Positions 50,601 through 62,822 of a stretch of 64,000 nucleotides of DNA are shown here, one piece after another. Below the pieces are notes generated by a model. The model was not told the origin of the DNA and did not search any database. It worked only from the letters and a program-made list of their open reading frames with translations. The translations under genes and the position numbers were made by a program. Within the stretch, counting starts at the first letter, position 1. Every line of letters begins with the position of its first letter. Origin of the DNA: Rotaria macrura (taxonomy: Eukaryota; Rotifera; Eurotatoria; Philodinida; Philodinidae); the NCBI GenBank assembly GCA_900239685.1, contig OENT01000143.1, positions 1 to 64,000 of the forward strand, in the 5' to 3' direction.

Positions 50601-52053
50601 ATATGATATCAATCAGAACACATCGTTAAATAAAGGAAACAGAGATTCGAATTCTGGTGTTCTACATTTCGCTATGAAACGAATTTCGATAAGAGATCAA
50701 AAAACTTAATTTTCAGATTTTTGTAGCACCTTAGACCAACTGCAATAATTCGATTTCTTCTCAGGCTACAAACAATGGCAAGATATCAACATGAATTCGA
50801 TGCAACATTTAATATTTTTCTATAAAATTTCAGATGAATACAGCCACTATTTTCTAAAACCCCTGCACGTTTTCATCATCTAGTATTTTACATACATCTA
50901 CAAAGAGGATCCAACTGCGACAGTACTCAATTTTGTTTTTGCTATCAATATCAATCTTACTTGAAATGCACATGCTCTACCAAAAAAATATTCTGAATCG
51001 AAAGCCACGACTTTAAAATAGTCTAATTCAACATCGACTGGTATTTGACCAAGATCGATCTAAATGAAAAGTACAAAGAAACAAATTATCACGTGCATTT
51101 CTGCCATAATTGAACAGTTTCATTTACATATAATTTATCCTTTTCCGTATAACCAATCATTTTAACAGCGATCGATAAAATATGCTGAATGCCTGTAAGA
51201 GCTTTTGTCCAAGATTCCAGCTCTTGATATAAGCTGGATGAATGCATAAGACTGAATAGAAGACTAGTGCGTTTTGCATCAACTTGTCGAAGTATTTCTA
51301 AAGTTCGTAAACATGCAAGACCATGTGCTACAACTAGTGTTCGATATCCATTAGCACGAATCTATTCAATTAGAAAGGTAAAACGAAAGAATGTATTTAA
51401 AAAAGAAACGAAATTCATTTTAGTTCTACTTCAGGACTATAATCAAACTTTTGAAAATTATTCATAATATATTGAATAAGCGGTAATGAAAATTCTAATG
51501 AATGAAAAAGTTGACGTAGTAAACGTGCAAATTTTCGACAGACGTCATTTTCGTGTTGAGAAAAATGATCGCAATTTCTATTAACTAATTCACGCATTTG
51601 ATTGTAAGCCATATCAAAATTACAATCCACACCGATTGTGTCTGGTGTTGGTGTTGTTATCTTCAATGATTTGCTCGATGATTTTGATGAATCATGAAAA
51701 TCAGATGTTGTTTTTGAGGAATGTTTTTTTGGTGGAGATGAATTTATTAAAAATGGATTCGAGTTTGATTTAGACAATTTAGGCGAGGCCGATCTCGGAG
51801 ATGTTGAACGATGAAGTGCTGGCGATAGATGATTTTGTAATGGTTTAAGTGAATTAGAGGATCTAGAATGTCTAACACCATTATCATTATCAGCATCCAC
51901 ATTTTCATTCGACTCTGGTCGAATGCTATTATGGGATATTTTTGACATTGAAGACATTAGACGATGGGCGGTAACAATTGGACTGTATAAATTTTTATTC
52001 TTGGATGAATCAACTGTTTGTTCGTTGCACAATACTTGTTCGTTAGAAAGCAT
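44305..52053 (-). CDS. LIPE: Hormone-sensitive lipase with two alternative 3' ends
   Basis: Shared exons: 51430-52053, 51128-51361, 50961-51059, 49212-49361, 48703-49152, 48346-48635, 46311-46564 and 46119-46240. They join either to 44728-44958 (817 residues) or to 44593-44605 plus 44305-44537 (822). The enzyme hydrolyses diacylglycerol and cholesteryl esters at lipid droplets. A Ser/Pro-rich extension of about 140 residues precedes the HSL N-terminal domain ([16 protein letters not shown]). The alpha/beta-hydrolase core shows the oxyanion motif [18 protein letters not shown] and nucleophile GDSAGGN, then MDPLLN and CVTAYAG. The loop that in mammals holds the PKA sites is short, acidic, Ser/Thr-rich and lacks RRxS. 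Catalytic Asp and His lie in the alternative 3' exons. An acceptor (TTCTTTAG) ends one base before the start codon. Confidence 0.93.
44728..44958 (-). CDS. LIPE: LIPE alternative terminal exon, proximal
   Basis: Opens in phase 0 at a TTTCAG acceptor, matching the donor of exon 8 (46119). It encodes [21 protein letters not shown], with the catalytic Asp in HLDPLLDD, and NLPHGFLNF with the catalytic His, then a stop at 44728-44730. This copy is the closer match to vertebrate HSL (ALDPMLDDS, LPHGFL). Confidence 0.85.
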   Translation of the reverse strand, partial: ACHLDPLLDDSLTFARHLASLSVEHQLIVVPNLPHGFLNFYNVNNDCKRTTDCIMSDITRRYDINEQFSTSKKTKY

Positions 52054-55000
52054 ACTAAAGAAATACAAGGAATATTTATTTTTTCTCAAAAACAAAAATT
52101 ATGCGCAGAAATCCTGAACCAGTATTATCATTAAGAAAAATACCCATAGAACCAGATAAGAAAAATATGAAAAAAGAAACATGAATATGTTATTAATAGA
52201 TTATTATATCGAGCATTTAAATCAATGCTTACTTGAAACGGTCATGTACAATAAATATTCTAAATTTACTTTGAGAATAAATACAGAAAAAAACAAAAGA
52301 CGGAATGATTTTTTTCATAATTAAAGGTTTATGTTTCCTCTTAGGGATCTATCTTTGCATTTCAATGCGTTCTCTTTCTTAAAGTAGTCTCGTTCATTTT
52401 CTTGTTTATTAACTGATATTTAAAGTTGCCTTCGCCAATATTCACACAAGAAAAAATATACTTTACTGATATTTGATGACAAATAGTAATTAGTATTTTC
52501 TCTAGAACGTATCACAGTGATCACGTAACGTATTTCTTTCTCGTTTTTTAGCGAATCAACACTGTGGTAGTTAGTATTGACAAAAATTAGCATTAACTTC
52601 GTAGAACTAGGTAGGTTATATTTTGCACAAGTGTAATTGAACATGGTCTTGTCACTAGAAATTAGTTCTGTCTCTTAAATTTTGCATGGAAAATATTGTT
52701 GAGTTGCTCTGTTTCCCAAATAGCAAAAGTCTCTGACTCACCAATGTTGAAATTGGACAATTGTGTTTGTCGCTTATTTACTGTTGCTATCGATCATTGA
52801 ATTGCATCAATGAATGATGATGAATAAAACGCATTTGGTAGACTTGACGTGTGCACATAAAAGAGAAAAAGTGCATGGGAAGTGACAATAGTAGCACGTG
52901 TGAAAATTTTTCTTTTTTCTGTTTTTAATGTGGAATATATTCTCAATCGCTATTCTTCCTACTTTTTCGATAATTATAGTCTTAAAGAAGAACGAAAAAA
53001 CGAATGCACAATTATAATGAAACAATTTGAAAAGAACATTAGACTATTATTTGATGACCACTTGTTGTGATTAGCCACTGAAACAAGTGACGTCAACAAC
53101 ATGAAACACATATGACTTTTTATTTAAAAGCATCAAACAAATGTGTGTCCGCTGATAAGATAGAAGCTAATGATATGAGAGAGAAAATAATAGAGACTTG
53201 AGTTGATTAAAAGTTACGTTTACATGCATGTATTGATGATTATTCACTGCCATTGTCTTGATATTATTGTACTTAGATTTCGTGTCATGTGATTGCTATC
53301 TCGAATAATATTATAAAAAAACGGAGAATAACAAGCAGCTATCTTAACATGATGATACTCACATGAAAAGTAATGATTTAAAAAAAAGCAATAATAAAAA
53401 AGGAATATTTATTTCAATGATCCCTATTTCAAATGATTCCACGATTATCGATTCAGACCGATGTCTTGAACTAATGATAAAAATTTACTTGATTCATTTC
53501 ATGTTACATTTTTTAAATAGTTATGAAGATTTTCACGATAGATATAACTAAATAACGCAGAATTTCTTTCTCCAGTTAACGAAATAACATCGTCTATCAG
53601 TAGATAGAACAGTGTGAGAATGCGCAAATTTTGTAGAAATCTGAAATGAGACGTGCTAACTGATAAAACGTAGGGCTAATGAAAGAATTGTCGAGAAACT
53701 TCAAATGTACCAAGTAAAGTAAACTTTTCACGCTTACAACTGCAGATACCATGCAGAATATCGTTTCTCTTCTTGCATAAAAAATTCGACTGAAAATCGC
53801 TCTCTCTTCCTCAGACACACGTACACATAGATCCTTTCGATCATCATCATTATTTTCAATTAAAACTTATCACTACTTCGTGATATGAACTGGCTTAGAA
53901 TAAGAGAAAATTAGTGCAGTGGATAAACTAATTAGAGCAACAATTTATCTTGCTATCATGTTTGCAAATTGTAAGCAGTGGAAAGTTACTTCATAGGATG
54001 ATCTAACTGGGTAGATACTTGTTAAAAACAAATTTTCCTTAGTCTTCAATCATTTTTAACGTATCAGTAGTTGATGATAAAAATATATTTCATAATTTAC
54101 GTTATTGGATTGTGTAAGTGATGTTATTGTCTTTGTCATGCCTAGCTGAGTACAATATTATTCAAGTCAAATTATGTTTTACTCGTGACAATATCGATTC
54201 GTTAGGCGTAAAAGATGAGGGACAGGCAGGCTTTGAAGCATTATTTATCTGTCTTAAACGTAATTACTAGCGCACATATAATCACACACAATTTAGTCAG
54301 AAAAGAAATACAGTAACAATCAAAACATGATTCAGTCGAATAATATGATTTTATGAATGTTTAACTAGAACATGACAGTGAAACTATTCATCATTGTACA
54401 TTCGTACAACGTAGACATTGAACTCCAGTACCTTTAAGTACTTTCCTGTTTTAGCTTTGATAATCTTTCTTAATTCGATAGATATGCGGCCATGGATGTT
54501 ACTTTACTAGTCACATTACCTTCTACGAAACTATTCGTTCGAGTCTCTGATTAAGAAATACTATCAATAACAACAACAAATAGATTACGTAACAAATGTT
54601 GCTTTCTTTGTGTAAACAGTCATAGCAATGTTCACTGATTTCTATTTTTGATCAATACTATTTCTTATTTTGAAATGCAAGCTTATCACGTTCATATAAG
54701 CTGATGTGACGAATACATAAAGATTTCCAGTAAAAAATCTATCAATTTATGAAAAATTATCAGAGCTAACATAAGAAAATACCTAACGATACTTGCGTCC
54801 AATGTCTGGTAACTACGACAATCATTCTAAAAGAAGAATATGAATCGAAATTTTCATATTTCTACATCATTCTGCTTGGTTAAATTACACTAGCGAACGA
54901 TTATCAGATGAAAATTTGAGAAGTCTTTCTATTAAGTGATTCGAATTAAAGCACCTATGTCTATCTACTGTGAAAACACTAAAACATACTTAGATATCTA

Positions 55001-56509
55001 TGTCGGACAAGTTTTCGATCTATCTATCAGAAAAATTCTATTGCGTTTTCATTATCTTGCATCAGTGGACACATTTTATATGATCATCAAGATTCGATTT
55101 GTGAAAAAAATTCTCCCAATTTACTAATTTCTGTATCGATTCATTTTATCGCATTATTTTTCACATCGCTTGATTCTTCGGTTAATTACTTGCAAACGAA
55201 TTAGGAGCAATATTCAGATATAGATTTGAGAGAATGACAGACGATCGACTGAATTAATAATTATTTAATACTTTCTTCATTCTTATGATATGTTGATAAT
55301 CGACAAGTTAACTTATAAACATCGAATGTAGTCCTGATAAATTCACAATTCTCATTCGAATTTCTATAATCAGATTCCGTGTCACTCAGACCTTTCACAA
55401 TAATTATTAGATTTTTTTACGGTGGTATTATGTAAAAGTACATTTGTCACTTTTTTTTCTCTCATAATCTCCTCATATTTTCTAATCAGCTTGCAAAACA
55501 ACTCAACAACAAAATTTAGAGCTTATTCTAAAAAAGAACTTTTTTCCGAAATAGTGTTTGTTACGTACAGAAAATGCATGATTGAAAATTCGAGCGCATA
55601 GTTAGCGACGTGTTACGGCTTCGATTCTAAATAAGTTCGTTTTACAGATGACAGACCAGAGAAATATACCTGTCGACATGTCTGTATGAACCATTATCCT
55701 GAATTGCACAATGCATAATATATATCAAGTATTTTATTCGAATCGTTTTCTTGCTGTACCAATACAGTTATACGAATGGTTTTCGATGAAACTCAACGAT
55801 CTGTTGAAGAATGATACGATCATTATTTTTGTAAAAGCCATCAACAGACCGATACTCTATCTATTAAATTTTTCCTAAATCTGTATAAAATTATTCGTTA
55901 AAAAATTAACGATGCAATAAACTAACTAATTCAACTAGCAGTTATTTATTCGATATAGAGATACAAAGTGTTAAATAATAAGATAAATTGATTGCACATC
56001 TCGAGTCTTTGTCAGTGAGACCAGACAAAAGTTATTGAATCCAATGATAGGTAACTTATCTAATTCGATACAGATGAATACACTTACGTATATTGTTATG
56101 TATGTGGCAAACTTTCGAGATTGGTAGTTGAAAACTAAGTGTTTATGAACATGGATATAAGATGACCGAGCAGAAGCAGAGAAGAACATTTGTCTTTATT
56201 GCAAAAATATTTTATTCAATGTAGATATTATATGAGATATTTGGCTAGCAAACTATCTGGAAATACACAACATCTTATAGAATAGTTTATATTTTGTTGA
56301 AGATAAGACGAATCGAGACTTCTATTGTTTTTACGTCCTAGATAAAAACAAATAACATGTTTGATTATAAAATACAATAAATGTGCATTTACTTTGCTTT
56401 GATTTTGACAGTTATTTTTACGACGTCTAATTCTTGCAGTTTCAAAGACGAACTATACTACTTGTCATTGTACGATGGATTCGTATTCGAGAAAAGAAAA
56501 TTCTATGTA
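52054..56509. other. Gene-free region upstream of LIPE
   Basis: About 4.4 kb with no recognised exon, RNA gene or clear repeat. Short frames on both strands lack conserved motifs. The LIPE promoter or 5' UTR exon probably lies here. Confidence 0.5.
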
Positions 56510-58605
56510 TTAGAGACACCAGGCTGATTGTTCTTTGATTTGTTTATCTAGATGATAATTTTCTATCACATGAATTGTTTTCATTTTCATAGATAAACAT
56601 GAGAAGAATGTATCAACTGTGAATTCGATATGTTGCTGATCTATGGTCGAGTGCAGAGGACATGAAAATGAATAAAGTAAAATTTCCACGTTGGAATCCT
56701 TTATTCGAACATAGAAACGAAAGTTTCTTAGCGTAGTGATATCCATAAAGTTTGTTGATGAATAAAAGTAAATCAATGGATATCCAAGAATATAACCAAA
56801 AACGGTGGTATGATTCAATGATTGAATTAAATCTGACCAATCTCTATCGGTTTCATCATCAAAATCGTTTTTAACATTTTGTCGACTTTCAATCCATGAG
56901 AGATGTTGACGAATCTAAATTTCCAAGAGAATAAAACATGTATCAAAATATTTCTTTTAATCTCAAAGAGAGTTGACTTGAAAGATCCAATCGCTCAGGT
57001 AAAATCTAAAGTTGAACAGTCAGAGTGCAATATCTATGATTGATTTCTCAATAACGATTAAACAAAAAGAAGCTTTTTCAGTGCATGTGAGCAAGATTAG
57101 TCTCGATTACGACGGGCTAAGTCACAAAATTGGACACACTGTAGACACAATATATATATACAATGTTATTATTTAAAATTGAAAACGTTCCATCCCAATT
57201 ATTCATGTAGAACTTTCATAGGAAAAGATTGATGCATCCTATAATCTTCTCTCCCACGACATCGACTTACTAGATAGAGTCACGGTTTGTCTGAATAAAA
57301 AAACAGCAAAAAAATAAAAAGAAACGATTTGATAGTAATGCTTTTACTAATGGAGGTACCCATTGAGACCAGCTGAAATTCTCACAGTTGATGAAGGTGT
57401 ACATTACTGTGAGGTTTTGAGTCTTCTTCGTACAAACTAAAGATAATTAGTTTCAATAACTTATCGGCTGCGTAAAGTGATCTTTTATTGTTTACAGTGA
57501 TGTTTTAATTCACATGTTTAATCAAAGATGGATTAACACCTGTTGACAAGATTTATTGTTACTAGCTGTTAATGCAAGCGTAAAAAGAACTACTAGACGA
57601 ATCAGTGTTACTGTTAAAAGTATTGTTTTTCTTTATTCCAAATATCTATGGTTCGTTTATCTCCTTCTTATGTATGTATTTTATAGCCATGTACCACAGC
57701 GCACTAAACATAGCATCATTTTTCTCGTTCTGCAGATAGAAACTATGCTGCTTCTATTATAGAAGTTGTAAGTGTTCATAGGATGGGAAATAAGTACCCA
57801 TTGTCTAGAAAATGAAACTGTTTATATAGGAGAAACTCATTTCTAGCAAAATTTCCTTGGGTCGTAGACTACCGGCAGCGCAGTAAAAGAAGATTGTCAT
57901 AATAGAGAGGTTTTACAGGATTACATGATTGTGTTATACAAAGTGTAAAGTATCATCGACTAACTATCAAATGTATGTAAGTTTTTTCGAACAATAATAT
58001 GAAAGACATGACATAGTGACACATTTGCAATCGTATCACAAAAATTTAGTCTCATTCAAACAGTATGAATGTCTCATTACATACGTAATAACTACTCATC
58101 TACGACACTTCTCACAATATTCATAGATTAATCGTCTCTCCTTTAAGTGCATAGTCTTGATTGGAAGGAAGTTCATCAATCAGATGGCTTTCCTTGTAAA
58201 TAGCGCTCATCGAATGCTAGTTTGACACAATGGATTCTATTCTAATATGAACTTCTTCATTACCTTGTCTAACATCGGATGACGATTTGTTGTAGTCATT
58301 GTATTGAGGTCAATAATAACAACTGCTAAGGATGGATCAATTAAGTTAGATAATTGTGAACTATTGATAATAATGAGATCATTCAATGAATATTTAAGAA
58401 TAATTGAACGGAAGGATACATAACATGATAAACTATTTAATAGATTTCTCATATTTTGAATTGATAATGGAAACAAATCAAATAAATAAGCTGGTTTAAT
58501 TTTCAAGTCTAAGCATATCAATTGTGCGAATAATTCTCGACAATAACGATGATATCGTCGATGAATATGCTGATAGAAAATTTTTTGCACATCATCAAAT
58601 TTCAT
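56510..58605 (-). CDS. Probable C1orf74/UPF0739 (DUF4504) homologue
   Basis: Two exons, 58264-58605 and 56510-56914, join in phase 0 across a 1.35 kb intron and give 248 residues. The first encodes LDLKIKPAYLFDLFPLS and a hydrophobic LAVVIIDLN strand; the second IRQHLSWIE, TTVFGYILGYPLIYFY and ITTLRNFRFYV, then DTFFSCL near the end. The VFGYILGYPLIY block and overall length resemble the uncharacterised UPF0739 family (human C1orf74); this is from memory of the family pattern and needs a profile search. Function is unknown. Its ATG follows a 3' splice acceptor directly and lies only 60 bases after the TAF11 stop codon. Confidence 0.55.
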
Positions 58606-58640
58606 CTGAAATATACAAAGAAAAGAAAAAGAAATTCCAA
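58606..58640 (-). promoter_or_regulatory. Putative trans-splice acceptor of the C1orf74-like gene
   Basis: A pyrimidine tract (TTTCTTTTTCTTTTCTTTG) leads to TATTTCAG, whose G is the base immediately before the ATG at 58605. The TAF11 stop codon is 60 bases upstream, leaving no room for an ordinary 5' exon or promoter. Confidence 0.65.
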
Positions 58641-58665
58641 AAAACGAATTATGTATTATACAATT

Positions 58666-59241
58666 TTAAGAAAATCTGGGTTTTCGTTTACATTTCCATG
58701 TTTTTCTCTGTGGGCAATGGCCGTGACTATCAAGACGTCTGTAAGCCTCGCGCAAATGCTTTGGTTCAAGGGGTGTATTAGGTTTATGTTCATTATGTTT
58801 TCTCTCTTGACGTTGAATTTCTAAAGCTTCTTCAATTATTTCCCCGACGAATACTTTTGCAACACCAGCCATAGCAATAACAACATTCGACGATGGCACT
58901 GCACCTGTTATGGAATGCATCAATCGTTTAATTGAAACTTTTGAAAATGCCGAACGACGATACATTTCGTAACGATCTAATTGTTCATCACTAAAATTTG
59001 ATACAAGAACCTGCAGTTTTATATTCGCTTCTTCATCAATATTTAAATTTGCATTTGAACGATCATTTGTATTGATTGATTCTTCTAATTTATTATTCTT
59101 GTCGATCGGTGGTTTCTCTGTGTCCATCTTTGATGCTAATGGAGAATCTTGCTCAATTAATGCATCAAATTCATCGTCTTGTCTAGGGGGTTGAAAAAAA
59201 CTTGAATTATGATCATCTGTTGTGTCGAGAAAATGTTCCAT
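58666..59241 (-). CDS. TAF11: Transcription initiation factor TFIID subunit 11
   Basis: Intronless, 191 residues (human 211). The acidic, Asp/Asn-rich N-terminal half is variable. The histone-fold domain spans about 75-165: [47 protein letters not shown] and [13 protein letters not shown], nearly colinear with human TAF11. TAF11 pairs with TAF13 through this fold inside TFIID and contacts TBP and TFIIA at core promoters. The C-terminus is short and basic (KRKPRFS). An acceptor (TTAATTGTAG) ends 11 bases before the ATG, and the PNPO stop lies 115 bases upstream. Confidence 0.96.
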   Translation of the reverse strand: MEHFLDTTDDHNSSFFQPPRQDDEFDALIEQDSPLASKMDTEKPPIDKNNKLEESINTNDRSNANLNIDEEANIKLQVLVSNFSDEQLDRYEMYRRSAFSKVSIKRLMHSITGAVPSSNVVIAMAGVAKVFVGEIIEEALEIQRQERKHNEHKPNTPLEPKHLREAYRRLDSHGHCPQRKTWKCKRKPRFS

Positions 59242-59252
59242 ATTATTTTAAT

Positions 59253-59275
59253 CTACAATTAACGAAAGAAATACT
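59253..59275 (-). promoter_or_regulatory. Putative trans-splice acceptor of TAF11
   Basis: TTTCTTTCGTTAATTGTAG ends at 59253, 11 bases before the TAF11 start codon and about 100 bases after the PNPO stop codon. TAF11 itself has no coding intron. Confidence 0.55.
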
Positions 59276-59356
59276 AACGGTGGCGAATAATTAAATCAAT
59301 GAAAAATTAGAATAAAAGAATTTCATTTAAATAGATAAATATAATATTAGTTTTAA

Positions 59357-62300
59357 TCATGGTGAAAGACGTTCAAATACCCAACCATGTGTACCTTGAT
59401 GTGTTAGAGTTGAATCTATAGGAATGTTTTTATGAAAATCAGAAGTAATACGGCGAAATTGTATACGATCCGATAATCGATTAGATTGACCTTGATAGAA
59501 TTCGACCGTATGTGGTATTAAAAGAAAACCACCCCTGAAAGACAAAATCTGACTCGAAAAACATTTTTCAATGTGATATAAAAGTCGAAGTAGCCACTAG
59601 AAAGTGACAGTATTCGTCCAGCTTTCGTGACTTAAAAAGTTTCCATTTTTTTCACTTTAGTATTCCTCTAGTGATAGAATTTTAGGATTTTAAACGTTTC
59701 GAGATTTAAACTAATCAAGTTTACATAACGAAGACAGCACATTGGCTAAGTTTATCTCGAAAGAAAACATTCACACACAATCTTAGTTCCTCCGTAGAGC
59801 TGAAGATTTACGCTAATCTATTTTGTACAATTAATTTTTCGGTCTTATGTAAAAAACAACACAGAACAGTAATACCTATCAAACGTAGCATATATTGTCT
59901 ATTAGAAAAATTTCCAATTCAGTCAAACATAGAAACTTGTCAACGTAAAATCTTCAAAGACCTAGATATTACCTAAAGTCTGACACACTTCATGTGGAAG
60001 AAAAACCAGATGATCCATGTTTTATCTATATGTCTCGTACAGTCTAAGGAAAACTCAATGTTTCATTGTATGCTGCTATTTGAGGAACTACCAATACACA
60101 AGACACTATAATCAGGATTGAAAGGGCTCGTAGTTTTCCAACCAATCTAGAGAAATTTTACATACGATATCTGCTGTTGTTTCATTGATAAAAGAATATT
60201 CTTCTTTAACAATAAATTCCTGTATGCCATCGACTAGGGTAGTTTTGACATGATTTTATTGTACTTTTTTTTACTTGATACACATTAACTCAGATGATTT
60301 CATTACGTGATAATTTTGTTCTATATGTCAGAAAGTATTTTTCAAGAAAATCATCGAAAATTCTGAAGCGTAAACTTTTCTCTAGATTCACAACGAAACA
60401 ATAATCGATGTGTCTTAATGATCATTTTCTCACAACAAAAACAAATCATTTGTATCTTTATATTTTTAGTACTTCATATAGAATGCATGCCGAAATCTGT
60501 AATGTCACGTAACTGTTCGATTACGATGCCATTTTACAGAACGGTATCAATCATGTATTATGCTTTTAATTGAGTGTCCGTTTTCCTTTCAACTATTTGA
60601 CAATCCTTACGATATGAATGAAGTTTCTTCAATAATTTCTTATCTACGTAGGGCACGCCAAAATTTTCTTCGCTTGGATCTCCTAAAAGTCTTGAATTGA
60701 ATGCAACTATTCTATCGCAATGCTTAGACATAGTTAGGATTATGGGCAGAATTTCAGTCTTTTAACTGTTGTGCATCGTTATATTTTTTCATTTCTTTTA
60801 GATCAGTCATACATAATTTTCAATATGACTTTAAACATGTCACGCGAACAATTTCGAACTACGATTTTATATGATTGGAAAATTGGCTTAACATAAAAGG
60901 AAAGCCATGCCCGTTTGGTGCAGGCATGGGGAGCCCAATCACCTTCACACCGTACAGTTCTCAGTTGGTTTCATGAATTTCAATGGGGCAAAATCTGTGT
61001 TGAAGATGCTCCAAATACAGGTCGTCGTCGAACTGCTGTTACGGAACAAACAATTGATGCTGTCTAATGAATAATTAAAAATGATCCTCATTCAACATAC
61101 GAGCAAATAGGAGAAATCCTAGGCATCGGTTCGTCAGCGGTCAATTCAATTATTCATGACTACTTGAAGCTAAGCAAAGTTTGTGCTCGATGGGTACTGC
61201 ATCAGCTGACCGATGACCAAAACCAGTCGCGTTTTCAATTTTGTCGTCAGACACTGAAACGATTTGAAGAGGGTCGATCCCATCGTGTATTAGACATTAT
61301 TACTGGTGATCAATCATGGTTTTATCATTATGATCCGGAAACAAAAGAGCAGTCGAAAGTGTCGGTGTCGAAAACTGATCTGCGACTAACCAAGGTCCAT
61401 CGGAACAAGAGTTCAGGCACACGAATGGTGGTGATTTTCTTCATGAAATCTGGTTTAATCAAGTCTATACCATCGGAACCTGATGCGACGATAAATGCAC
61501 ATTAGTATGTCGACATCTGCTTGCCACAAGTCTTCAAAACCCTACTTGAATGGAGGAAATGCACCGGTCCTCGGTGTCTCATTTTTCATGACGATAATGC
61601 AAGGCCACACAGAGCCTCGATTACTAACGAATTTTTGACCGAAAATCATGTGGAATCGTATCCAAATCCACCGTATTCTACAGATATAAGTCCGTGTGAC
61701 TTCTTCTTGTTTCTGAAACTCAAAAATCAACTTCGTGGAAATCAATTCGACGATGACATTGCAATTTTGAATGCATTGGAACAAGCCATCAACACCCTGA
61801 CAAAAGACGATTTCCAAAACTGCTTCGATGACTGGTTTGTTCGAATGCACAAGTGTGTTGATGCTATGAGACAGTACTTTGAAAAAATCCACTAGAACCA
61901 GTCTTTGATTATTTTTCTGAAGGGCTAGCGATGAAAATTTTGGAGTGCCCCTTGTAGTTTTCTTAGAATCATCAAATTCCATGCTCAGCAAGTGAAAAAT
62001 AGAGCTTTTCATACCATCGTTCTGGTTTTTGAACTTTTAATCCTTCATCAATATATTTTTGCCGCTGATCCAATAGATACTATTTCCAAAAGAAAATACA
62101 ACACGCCTGAATTTCAAACTTTGCATTCTTATGTACTCCTACTTGTCGGCTAGGTATGGCTTGGCTTTGTTTACTAATGGCACCACTAATTTGTGAATCA
62201 ACTGGACGTGACTTGAAATACTCAGTTGACTCATCATCGGATAACTTTTCAACACGACCTTCAACACGAACCTATCAATGAAGAAACAAGATTAATATTT

Positions 62301-62822
62301 TTTGTGCAATGGTTTATTACTGATCTTGACATGGCTGTCCAATAAAAGCACATACATGCAAGCGGATTGTCTTCCTAAATGAAACAAGAATCTCGCTTTG
62401 CATTGAATCGTTCGCTTGACTCACCAATTCCTTTCCTTTTCGACTATCATAATTCGTAAAAAATTTAAAACCATTTTCATCGAAGCCTTTCATTAATAAA
62501 TAACGAGCCGAAGGTACCCCATCTCTAAGAATAATGAATTCATTTGTTGACAACAAATACATATACTATTATTTACTTTGTAGCAGTTGCTAGACAAAAC
62601 CCATTCGGTTCATCTGTGTGTTGAACAGCTTCTTCAAACCACTTTTTAAATTGGCCCATAGGTTCATGTGAGGCAAGATGTTCAACATCAAAATATTCAT
62701 TTAACTTTTTATATGGTTTACGAATGTCTACATCAACAAATGAAAAAGGACGCATTGGTATGCAATTATTATTTACTTGCAATATCAACATTTGTATGAA
62801 TATTTAATTGTGGTTCTATCAT
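59357..62822 (-). CDS. PNPO: Pyridoxamine-5'-phosphate oxidase
   Basis: Seven exons (62777-62822, 62577-62727, 62425-62524, 62321-62374, 62143-62271, 62015-62079, 59357-59534) give 240 residues. The FMN enzyme oxidises pyridoxine and pyridoxamine phosphates to pyridoxal phosphate. Start chosen at 62822 because splicing a 49-base intron gives [12 protein letters not shown], matching the family's IAHLRREY-type start; an unspliced start at 62791 or 62755 is possible. Landmarks: [38 protein letters not shown] (FMN contacts), [25 protein letters not shown], then [16 protein letters not shown] and [11 protein letters not shown], ending FERLSP, the usual R-L-x-P terminus. The last intron is 2.5 kb because a mariner element sits in it. 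Confidence 0.96.
60647..61954 (+). mobile_element. Mariner-family DNA transposon inside the last PNPO intron
   Basis: The 1,308-base element lies between TA dinucleotides (60645-60646 and 61955-61956), the mariner target duplication. Its terminal inverted repeats begin CGTAGGGCACGCCAAAATTTTC at the left and mirror as CAAGGGGCACTCC then AAAATTTTC at the right, with 18 of 22 bases equal and similarity continuing to about 32 bases (TTCGCTT against ATCGCTA). Length, TA site and a DD34D transposase identify the family. It is oriented opposite to PNPO and looks structurally whole at both ends. Confidence 0.92.
60837..61895 (+). pseudogene. Mariner transposase, full length with four in-frame stops
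   Basis: The frame from ATG 60837 to the stop at 61893-61895 spans 353 codons with no net frameshift, but is interrupted by TAA at 60894, TAA-TGA at about 61062-61067 and TAG at about 61503. The N-terminal half has the helix-turn-helix DNA-binding region ([20 protein letters not shown]); the catalytic core shows [17 protein letters not shown] and [11 protein letters not shown], i.e. D, D and D with 34 residues between the last two. The WVPHEL-type block is WVLHQL. Without readthrough it cannot make an active enzyme. Few lesions in an otherwise clean frame suggest a moderately young insertion. Confidence 0.9.

Noticed and set aside
61542-62012. Minus-strand 156-codon frame
   Set aside because: Antisense of the mariner transposase and part of the PNPO intron.
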